Origin: Dysgonamonadaceae bacterium
GTDB lineage: Bacteria > Bacteroidota > Bacteroidia > Bacteroidales > Azobacteroidaceae
Length of the DNA stretch: 5,092 nt
NCBI GenBank assembly: GCA_031287395.1
Contig: JAITTA010000214.1
Coordinates: 1 to 5,092 of the forward strand
Direction: 5' to 3'
Of the stretch, positions 1 to 5,092 are shown in pieces. The translations under genes were made by a program, and so were the position numbers. Within the stretch, counting starts at the first letter, position 1. Every line of letters begins with the position of its first letter. The notes beneath the pieces are model-generated. The model was not told the origin of the DNA. It did no database searches and saw only the letters and a list, made by a program, of their open reading frames with translations.

Positions 1-442
1 ATAAACGTTTCAAGCGTGGTAACATATAGTTGTACTGGGCCAGCTCAACTTGCGTCTTGGCATGAGCGGTTTGAGCCCTAGAGGCGAAAATATCCAGGAT
101 CAGACCGGTACGATCCAGGATCCGGACTTTCAGTACCACCTCAATATTTCGTAATTGTTTGGGAGAAAGTTCATCATCAAAAATTACCAGGCTGATTTCA
201 TTTTCTTCATCTTCTACATAATCCCGGATTTCCTGTAATTTCCCGGAGCCGACAAAAGTTACGGGATGCGGCATTTCCATCCGTTGGATAAAACGTTTGT
301 CCGCACGGATTCCGGCCGTATCAGCCAGGAAGGCCAATTCGTCCAGATATTCCGTCACTTTGGTTTCGTTCTGCTCAGGAGTGATCAAGCCGACCAGAAC
401 TGCATTTTCGGTAGGAGTATCGGTTATAATGAATTCTTTCAT
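1..442 (-). CDS. hflX: GTPase HflX, N-terminal part (cut by window edge)
   Basis: HflX is a GTPase of the TRAFAC class (Obg-HflX superfamily) that binds the 50S subunit and, in characterised bacteria, splits or rescues stalled ribosomes under stress. Only the first 147 codons lie in the window. The visible part covers the N-terminal HflX domain and the start of the helical middle domain. Family hallmarks seen are FVGSGKLQEI (residues 63-72), VIFDDELSPKQLRNIE (86-101), ILDRTGLILDIFASRAQT (108-125) and the following AKTQVELAQYNYMLPRL (128-144). The G domain with its nucleotide-binding motifs would lie to the left of base 1. The start is the ATG at 442-440, giving MKEFIITDTP; a -7 promoter element lies 25 nt upstream of it. 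The gene is divergent from the protease gene. Identification is secure from the conserved blocks. Whether the GTPase domain is intact cannot be seen. Confidence 0.95.
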   Translation of the reverse strand, partial: MKEFIITDTPTENAVLVGLITPEQNETKVTEYLDELAFLADTAGIRADKRFIQRMEMPHPVTFVGSGKLQEIRDYVEDEENEISLVIFDDELSPKQLRNIEVVLKVRILDRTGLILDIFASRAQTAHAKTQVELAQYNYMLPRLKRL

Positions 443-467
443 TTATATATTGCTTTTTTTAGGACTA

Positions 468-475
468 CAAAGGTA
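468..475 (-). promoter_or_regulatory. Bacteroidota -7 element for hflX
   Basis: Read on the minus strand this is TACCTTTG, matching the TAnnTTTG -7 consensus of the Bacteroidota primary sigma factor. It lies 25 nt upstream of the hflX ATG, which would give a leader of roughly 20 nt. No TTG or TTTG lies at the expected 17-23 nt distance, so the -33 half is weak or absent. It faces the protease element at 497-504, and each promoter's -33 region would fall on or beside the other's -7 element. Confidence 0.6.
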
Positions 476-496
476 AAAATATTTGAGAATAAAACC

Positions 497-504
497 TATC
501 TTTG
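497..504 (+). promoter_or_regulatory. Bacteroidota -7 element for the secreted protease gene
   Basis: TATCTTTG is an exact TAnnTTTG match, 22 nt upstream of the ATG at 527. Transcription would start near 510, leaving a leader of about 15-17 nt without a recognisable Shine-Dalgarno sequence, which is normal for this phylum. No good -33 TTTG lies 17-23 nt upstream; the TTTG at 482-485 is too close. The short leader supports ATG 527 as start over the TTG at 521. Confidence 0.6.
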
Positions 505-526
505 TAATTCTATCTGATCCTTGTTT

Positions 527-2797
527 ATGAAACAATATTTTACACTGGTTGTTTACTGTCTTTTTACATTCGTTTCACACGGACAGGTTCGTTATGGCGA
601 TCAACCGTTATTCTCTTCTCCTTCAGGAGTTTCGATATTAAAGAACTCTCCTTCCGGTTTTTTTGTTGAAATGCCTTTATTTGATATAAACAAACTGTTG
701 GAAGAAGACCTTCTGAATGAACAGGGAATGCGTGGCGGTTTCCGGTTTGCAAATAAATTTATCACTGATATTGAACGAAATAAAGACGGTGTGAATTATC
801 AGTTGCCGGACGGAACCCGGGTTTGGCAGGTTGGGATCCGTTCCAGAGGCGCTTATTCCATTAATGTGTTGTTTGGGGAATTCAATATTCCCAAGGGAGG
901 AAAATTATTTTTATATAACTCCAACCGGACTCATGTGATCGGGGCCTTCACTCATGAAAATAATGTTTCCGGAAATAATATATTACCGGTTCAACCGGTC
1001 GAGGGAGAAGAAATTATAATTGAGTATAGCGAACCTGTACACGTTGCTTTTGAAGGGAAATTAAAGATAACGGAAGTCAATCACGATTATAGAAATATTT
1101 TCCTGAGGGCAGGAGAACCTGAAGTCGACCAGAATGCATACCCTTGCATGACGGATGCTGCATGCGATGCTTCCATTAATAAAGAAAACCTCCGCGCCAC
1201 CGTGTTATTGATTATCAATGGAACTACCGGATGTACCGGAACCCTCATCAATAATACGAGAAATGATGAAACTCCTTATCTGCTTACAGCAACGCATTGC
1301 CTTAATTCAAACCCTTCCATTCCTCAGAATATGAATTATTATCTCGAAAAATCGGGAACCATCGTTACTTTTTTCAATTATCAACGTAGTGTCTGCGGTT
1401 CGACAATGCGCGGAATAGAAAGTCAAACGACAGCCGGATCTACAGCTTTGGCTGTGATAGAGAAAAAAGACATTGCTTTATTGCGGTTGAACGAAACACC
1501 TCCCGATTATTATAATCCTTATTATGCCGGTTGGAACATCGAACCGGATGGAGGTCCGAATCCTCATACGAATCTTCATCACCCGAATAAAACATTGAAA
1601 AAGTCAGGATTTTTTTCCGGGAATCCGGTTTTAACTACATCCCCTTTTTCTTTTTTTGATGCACAATCGCATTGGAAAATTCCGGTCTGGACTACAGGTG
1701 CTACCGACGGCGGATCGTCCGGGTCTCCTTTGTTCGATGCTTCGGGGCTTATAACCGGCGGTCTTTCCGGAGGGAGTTCGATGTGCAGGGGGGAAAACAG
1801 CAATGATGAGCCTGATTACTTCTTTGCTTTATATAAAGGATGGGAATACGGGCCTCAGGATTCCGTCAACATAAAAGCCTGGCTTGATCCTGAATATAAG
1901 GGAGTTACACGTTTACCAGGCTTTGACCCGTTTAAAGATCATCCGATGGTGAGATTGAGTAACGCCGATTACAATGCAAATATCCCCGATATGCTGATTA
2001 AAACTCCCGTGGGCGCACACGGAACCGGGGCTTTTTTTGGACATAATTCTCTTCAGGAGACGAATGAATTTGCAGAGGAATTCTCTGTTGAACCGGAATC
2101 CGAGCTTGTAGGAGCTTATATCCTTATTCCTCCGGTCACAGGATTTGATGGTATTGCTTCGCCTGTAAAGATTCATGTTTATACAGGACAAAACGGACCG
2201 GAAATCCGGGTGAAAAGTGTATTGTTCAATCCGGTTTATACAGCTTATAGTACTGCAAAAAAAGATTTCGACGATTATCCGGTGAGGATGGATAACCGGG
2301 AAGGAACGGAGAATTTTGTTGTTTTTCCCGGAGAAATCAAAGTCAGAGGAAATTTTTATATTTCGTATGAAATCACTTATCCGTCAGCATTTGATTTTGC
2401 GGTCTACAATACTGCATTCGGAACAAAAAAGAAGAATTCGGCATGGATAAAAAAGGTTTCAGGGGAATGGTTTTCTGCCGATAAATATCCGGGATATCCG
2501 GTTACGACTTCTCTGGCCATCCAACCGGTTATCATTAAAGGGAAGGGTGGCGACCAGCCTCCTTTGGAAAACTTAAATATTGTAGTTTATAATCGTTCGG
2601 ATAACATTTTGTATATCAATGCCGAACCCGGGGAAAGCGGAACCGTTACTATTTATTCCGTTATGGGACAGGCGCTCCTGAAATTTAATTTTTATGGGCG
2701 TCAGTCTTTTTTAATAACTCCCGGTCAGAGAGGTTCTGCCGGTATTGTAAAAGTAGTTTCCGATAAAAGGAATTCGGCTTTGAAAATTATTTTCTGA
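527..2797 (+). CDS. Secreted lysyl-endopeptidase-like serine protease with T9SS sorting domain
   Basis: This is a predicted exported trypsin-fold protease of 756 residues. A signal peptide (1 to about 19) ends near VSHGQ. Residues about 20-204 resemble a propeptide. The catalytic domain (about 205-466) matches Achromobacter protease I (API, family S1): His257 in TATHC, Asp315 in KKDIALL and Ser398 in GGSSGSPLFD form the triad. Six cysteines (207, 213, 236, 258, 290, 420) sit where API has its three disulfides. Asp430 in PDYFF matches the API Asp that selects lysine, and AWLDPEYKG closes the domain. Residues about 470-670 are a beta-rich accessory region I cannot assign. After a KGKGGDQPP linker, residues about 683-756 look like a type A T9SS sorting domain (VTIYSVMGQALLKF, then GIVKVVSDKR and a basic-hydrophobic end), although the usual YPNP start is replaced by VVYNRSD. 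This implies export by Sec, then the type IX system, with surface attachment or release. The ATG at 527 is preferred; a TTG at 521 would add only two residues before it. Lysine specificity is inferred. Confidence 0.9.
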   Translation: MKQYFTLVVYCLFTFVSHGQVRYGDQPLFSSPSGVSILKNSPSGFFVEMPLFDINKLLEEDLLNEQGMRGGFRFANKFITDIERNKDGVNYQLPDGTRVWQVGIRSRGAYSINVLFGEFNIPKGGKLFLYNSNRTHVIGAFTHENNVSGNNILPVQPVEGEEIIIEYSEPVHVAFEGKLKITEVNHDYRNIFLRAGEPEVDQNAYPCMTDAACDASINKENLRATVLLIINGTTGCTGTLINNTRNDETPYLLTATHCLNSNPSIPQNMNYYLEKSGTIVTFFNYQRSVCGSTMRGIESQTTAGSTALAVIEKKDIALLRLNETPPDYYNPYYAGWNIEPDGGPNPHTNLHHPNKTLKKSGFFSGNPVLTTSPFSFFDAQSHWKIPVWTTGATDGGSSGSPLFDASGLITGGLSGGSSMCRGENSNDEPDYFFALYKGWEYGPQDSVNIKAWLDPEYKGVTRLPGFDPFKDHPMVRLSNADYNANIPDMLIKTPVGAHGTGAFFGHNSLQETNEFAEEFSVEPESELVGAYILIPPVTGFDGIASPVKIHVYTGQNGPEIRVKSVLFNPVYTAYSTAKKDFDDYPVRMDNREGTENFVVFPGEIKVRGNFYISYEITYPSAFDFAVYNTAFGTKKKNSAWIKKVSGEWFSADKYPGYPVTTSLAIQPVIIKGKGGDQPPLENLNIVVYNRSDNILYINAEPGESGTVTIYSVMGQALLKFNFYGRQSFLITPGQRGSAGIVKVVSDKRNSALKIIF

Positions 2798-2912
2798 CCT
2801 ATGGCGGTGCTTTTTCGAAAGAATACCTCGTCTCATTCCTTATATCGAACTCACATCCCTTCGTAGTCATGCACGGCATACAAAAGAATAGGCTTGTGAC
2901 AACTCTTAACTT
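2798..2912. other. Convergent spacer of coding-like composition, no gene called
   Basis: These 115 bases separate the 3' ends of the protease and flavoprotein genes. I count 49 G+C (about 43%), against about 24% for the divergent gap at 443-526. On the minus strand it is open without a stop from directly after the flavoprotein TAA down to a TAG at 2799-2801, in the same frame, and contains an ATG at 2879. A plus-strand frame from about 2803 is also open to the end of the spacer. No strong hairpin followed by a T-run was found in either direction, so no terminator is called. It could be a dispersed intergenic repeat, a decayed gene end, or chance. Confidence 0.4.
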
Positions 2913-3536
2913 TTAACGGATAAAATTAGTTCTTTGCCGGACATCTTCCTGTTCAGGATAAGGTATTGTTCCCTTCGAAAACTCGATACATTTCAGCAAC
3001 CAAGCCATATTACGGCCGAGAGTTCTCATAATTTGCAACCCTTCGGCATCTTGTTTTACTTCATCGGGAGTATTTCCGTGTACTTCATTCCAATATTGGG
3101 AAGGAACAACAGGCATACCTGATATGGTAAAATATTTGTTCAATACATCAAAAGCCGTTGCAGCGCCTCCACGACGGCAACTGATGACCGCAGCTCCGGG
3201 CTTATAGGCAAATTTTGAACTACTTGAATAAAACACCCTGTCCAGAAAAGCGATCAACGAACCATTGGGAGATGCATAATAAACAGGAGATCCGACAACT
3301 ACGCCATTGGCCTTTTTTATCAAATCGATACATTCATTTACCTTATCGTCCGTAAAAATACAATATCCTGTTTCCCGGCACGATAAACAAGCCGTACATC
3401 CCCGGTTATGACTTTTTCCAATATGAAAAATAGTCGTCTCAATTCCTTGCGTATTCAACTGTCCGGCAACCTCCGAAAGAGCAGTATAAGTACAGCCTGA
3501 TTGACGAGGGCTTCCGTTAATTAGTAGTACATTCAT
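2913..3536 (-). CDS. Flavodoxin-fold NAD(P)H-dependent oxidoreductase / iron-sulfur flavoprotein family
   Basis: This is a cytoplasmic FMN-binding protein of 207 residues, a normal length for the family of FMN reductases and iron-sulfur flavoproteins. The N-terminal strand and phosphate-binding loop, MNVLLINGSPRQSGCTYTAL (1-20), would hold the FMN phosphate. GSPVYYASPNGSLIAFLDR (82-100) is the second flavin-contacting block. Between them, Cys47, Cys50, Cys53 and Cys59 form CX2CX2CX5C followed by DD, the compact cysteine motif of iron-sulfur flavoproteins, which bind a [4Fe-4S] cluster. The expected job is electron transfer or reduction of quinones, nitro compounds or oxygen species; the substrate cannot be read. 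The ATG at 3536-3534 is chosen because the protein fold begins exactly there. An upstream ATG at 3638 would add 34 residues unlike the family and would run through the promoter elements. No operon partner is visible; it is divergent from the fucosidase gene and convergent with the protease gene. Confidence 0.88.
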   Translation of the reverse strand: MNVLLINGSPRQSGCTYTALSEVAGQLNTQGIETTIFHIGKSHNRGCTACLSCRETGYCIFTDDKVNECIDLIKKANGVVVGSPVYYASPNGSLIAFLDRVFYSSSSKFAYKPGAAVISCRRGGAATAFDVLNKYFTISGMPVVPSQYWNEVHGNTPDEVKQDAEGLQIMRTLGRNMAWLLKCIEFSKGTIPYPEQEDVRQRTNFIR

Positions 3537-3554
3537 AGACTTTATTATTTTTTG

Positions 3555-3562
3555 CAAAGATA
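3555..3562 (-). promoter_or_regulatory. Bacteroidota -7 element for the flavoprotein gene
   Basis: On the minus strand this reads TATCTTTG, an exact TAnnTTTG match 18 nt upstream of the flavoprotein ATG at 3536. The leader would be only about 12 nt. There is no clear -33 TTTG at 17-23 nt. The position supports the 207-residue start over the longer alternative, whose start codon would lie upstream of the promoter. Confidence 0.62.
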
Positions 3563-3569
3563 AAAAAAC

Positions 3570-3577
3570 TATCTTTG
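3570..3577 (+). promoter_or_regulatory. Candidate distal -7 element for the GH95 gene
   Basis: TATCTTTG matches TAnnTTTG on the plus strand, 75 nt upstream of the GH95 ATG at 3653. If used, it would give a leader of about 68 nt. A -33 TTTG is not seen at the right distance. A second candidate closer to the gene (3594-3626) has both halves, so this element may be secondary, or may be only the mirror half of the flavoprotein promoter palindrome. Confidence 0.4.
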
Positions 3578-3593
3578 CGTTATTCATTAAACC

Positions 3594-3626
3594 TTTGGAA
3601 TAATCCAAAAATAATTTGTAACTTCG
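3594..3626 (+). promoter_or_regulatory. Candidate proximal promoter for the GH95 gene
   Basis: TTTG at 3594-3597 is followed after 21 nt by TAACTTCG at 3619-3626, one base off the TAnnTTTG consensus. The spacing falls in the 17-23 nt range reported for Bacteroidota promoters. The -7 half ends 26 nt before the ATG at 3653, giving a leader of about 20 nt. It is the only candidate in the window with both halves at good spacing. Confidence 0.5.
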
Positions 3627-3652
3627 CAAAAGAAACAATCAATTATGCACGC

Positions 3653-5092
3653 ATGAAAAAATCTATCCTTTTTACCGGCTTTTTTATTGTTGCAACAAGT
3701 TCCTGTTTTTCCCAAAGTATACAAAGACTGTGGTATCAACAACCCGCACAAAACTGGAATGAAGCTTTACCCATTGGAAACGGACATGCAGGCGCCATGA
3801 TTTTCGGAGGAATCGAAAAAGAACAACTACAATTAAACGAGAACACATTGTATAGCGGAGAACCGTCGACCGAATACAAAAAAGTAGATATTTCAACCGG
3901 TGTCTTCGATACCGTTGTAAATCTTCTGAGAAATAAGAAATACGAAAAAGTCACCGATATTATCCGGAAAAACTGGTTGGGACGATTACACCAGAATTAT
4001 CAACCGTTCGGAGATCTTCTTATTACAAGTAATTCTTCCGGAAAAGTTACGGAATATAAACGGGAATTGAATATTTCAGAAGGAATTCAGAAAACATCTT
4101 ACATACAAAACGGAGTATCGATTGAACGTGAAATATTTGCTTCCAATCCCGACAATTTAATTGTTATCCGGCTGTCAAGCAGTAAACCGAAGTCGTTAAA
4201 CATAACACTTCGTTTTTCTTCAATCCATCCAACGGCCTGGTTCAGACAACGAAATGGACTCCTGATCATGGGAGGAAAGGCTCCGGGTTATGTGGAACGA
4301 AGAACATTCAACCAAATTGAAAGTTGGGGAGATCAGCACAAACATCCTGAACTGTATGATGAAAATGGTGAACGAAAAACCGATAAAAGAGTTCTTTACG
4401 GCAGCGAAATCGATGATAAAGGCATGACATTTGAAGCTCAACTGAGGCCGGTAGTGCCTAGAAGAGCCCGGATCTCCATGACCGATTCAACCATACATAT
4501 ACGGAATACGGATGAGGTTTATCTTCTTTTAGCCCTTGCAACCAGCTATAACGGCTATGATAAAAGCCCTTCTCTGGAAGGTATCAACCCGCATCTGAAG
4601 GCCCTAAGAATTATAAAAAGAGCCTCTGAATATGATTATGCAACCTTAAAAAAAAGACATATTGACGATTACAAAACACTTTTCAACCGGGTTTCCCTGA
4701 CTTTAGACCCCGATCCCGAACAAGAAAAGTTACCTACGGATAAACGAATAGAAAATTTTTCAAAAAAAAATGACAACGGACTGGCTGCTTTGTTGTTCCA
4801 ATACGGGAGATATCTGATGATAAGCGGTTCCCGACCGGGAGGCCAGCCCCTGAATCTTCAGGGTATGTGGAACAAAGAAGTCATCCCTCCCTGGAATTGC
4901 GGATATACCATCAATATTAACGGACAAATGAATTACTGGCCTGTAGAAACGACAAACCTGTCCGAATGTCACGAACCTTTTATCCGGATGGTGAAGGAAC
5001 TGGCGGAGACCGGAAGCCATACGGCACAAAACATGTACAACAATCGCGGATGGGTTGTTCATCACAATACTTCCATCTGGAGGGAAACCTAT
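3653..5092 (+). CDS. GH95-family alpha-L-fucosidase, exported (3' end cut by window)
   Basis: Glycoside hydrolase family 95 enzymes are inverting enzymes that release terminal L-fucose, typically alpha-1,2-linked, and in some members L-galactose, from host or plant glycans. The visible 480 residues compare with roughly 780-830 in full-length members. An N-terminal signal (MKKSILFTGFFIVATSSCFSQ) could be cut by signal peptidase I near residue 20, or Cys18 could be lipidated, though TSSC is a poor lipobox. The N-terminal GH95 beta domain shows WYQQPAQNWNEALPIGNG (27-44), MIFGG (49-53) and LNENTLYSG (61-69). The catalytic (alpha/alpha)6 barrel begins with FQYGRYLMISGSRPGGQPLN (382-401), LQGMWN, PPW and TININGQMNYWPVE (419-432); its NIN asparagines (421, 423) match the catalytic pair known in the family. 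GWVVHHNTSIWRETY (466-480) follows, with Ser where many members have Asp. The general-acid Glu lies beyond the window. The start is the ATG at 3653; the ATG at 3645 runs into a stop after three codons. Confidence 0.95.
   Translation, partial: MKKSILFTGFFIVATSSCFSQSIQRLWYQQPAQNWNEALPIGNGHAGAMIFGGIEKEQLQLNENTLYSGEPSTEYKKVDISTGVFDTVVNLLRNKKYEKVTDIIRKNWLGRLHQNYQPFGDLLITSNSSGKVTEYKRELNISEGIQKTSYIQNGVSIEREIFASNPDNLIVIRLSSSKPKSLNITLRFSSIHPTAWFRQRNGLLIMGGKAPGYVERRTFNQIESWGDQHKHPELYDENGERKTDKRVLYGSEIDDKGMTFEAQLRPVVPRRARISMTDSTIHIRNTDEVYLLLALATSYNGYDKSPSLEGINPHLKALRIIKRASEYDYATLKKRHIDDYKTLFNRVSLTLDPDPEQEKLPTDKRIENFSKKNDNGLAALLFQYGRYLMISGSRPGGQPLNLQGMWNKEVIPPWNCGYTININGQMNYWPVETTNLSECHEPFIRMVKELAETGSHTAQNMYNNRGWVVHHNTSIWRETY

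Larger units (their letters stand above)
3554..3578. repeat. Perfect 9-bp inverted repeat holding two facing -7 elements
   Basis: GCAAAGATA at 3554-3562 and TATCTTTGC at 3570-3578 are exact reverse complements separated by AAAAAAC. Each arm contains a TAnnTTTG promoter element, one per strand. The palindrome may simply be two opposed promoters, or it may also serve as a binding site for a dimeric regulator. No T-run follows it in a position that would make it a convincing terminator for either gene, both of which begin rather than end here. Confidence 0.75.

Noticed and set aside
92..122. Direct repeat ATCCAGGATC at 92-101 and 113-122
   Set aside because: Both copies encode the ILD tripeptides of the conserved ILDRTGLILD stretch of HflX; the repeat follows from the protein sequence.
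266..517. Plus-strand open frame of 83 codons over the start of hflX
   Set aside because: It lies antisense to the strongly conserved hflX N-terminus and runs into the promoter gap; its peptide resembles no family I know.
521..526. TTG start two codons before the protease ATG
   Set aside because: The ATG at 527 begins a normal signal peptide (MKQYFTLVV) and needs no rare start codon.
1579..2191. Minus-strand open frames within the protease gene
   Set aside because: They are antisense to the catalytic Ser region and to the accessory region, with no promoter or recognisable product.
2798..2912. Bidirectional terminator between the convergent genes
   Set aside because: Only arms of about 4 bp (such as ATGC/GCAT near 2870-2880) were found, without a following T-run.
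3537..3638. 34-residue N-terminal extension of the flavoprotein
   Set aside because: The flavodoxin fold starts at MNVLLINGSP, and the extension would cover the AT-rich promoter palindrome.
4760..5065. Minus-strand open frame of 101 codons
   Set aside because: It is antisense to the most conserved part of the GH95 gene (SRPGGQPLN to HHNTS), so it is a shadow frame.
1..5092. CRISPR array, tRNA or rRNA gene, insertion sequence, toxin-antitoxin or defence genes
   Set aside because: No spaced repeats, transposase-like protein, terminal inverted repeats or RNA gene signatures were seen on either strand.

Overview
The window suggests a member of the Bacteroidota, most likely order Bacteroidales. 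Three things point there: a predicted type IX secretion (T9SS) C-terminal sorting domain, a GH95 glycoside hydrolase of the kind common in that group, and AT-rich intergenic gaps carrying TAnnTTTG promoter elements with no clear Shine-Dalgarno sequences. The genus cannot be fixed from the sequence.

There are four protein genes in two divergent pairs. At the left edge, on the minus strand, is the N-terminal third or so of hflX (1-442, cut by the window), a ribosome-associated GTPase. Back to back with it, on the plus strand, is a secreted serine protease of 756 residues (527-2797). It has a signal peptide, a propeptide-like region, a catalytic domain that matches the lysyl endopeptidase (Achromobacter protease I) pattern closely, a beta-rich accessory region and a T9SS-type C-terminal domain. 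A convergent spacer (2798-2912) separates it from a minus-strand gene (2913-3536) for a 207-residue flavodoxin-fold protein with a CX2CX2CX5C cluster, as in iron-sulfur flavoproteins. Divergent from that gene is the first 480 codons of a secreted GH95 alpha-L-fucosidase-family enzyme (3653 to the right edge).

The two divergent gaps (443-526 and 3537-3652) are AT-rich and each carries a facing pair of -7 elements. In the second gap the pair forms a perfect 9-bp inverted repeat. The convergent spacer is different: about 43% GC, with an unbroken reading frame that continues in frame past the flavoprotein stop codon. It may be a dispersed intergenic repeat or a gene relic.

The genes do not form one operon or an obvious pathway. 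The protease and the fucosidase are both exported degradative enzymes, for protein and for fucosylated glycans, which fits a polymer-degrading lifestyle. hflX and the flavoprotein are cytoplasmic stress or redox functions. I see no mobile element, CRISPR array, RNA gene or defence system, and no clear new system. The points most worth checking are the pocket substitutions in the protease, the Ser in the fucosidase HHNTS motif, the palindromic promoter pair and the odd convergent spacer.
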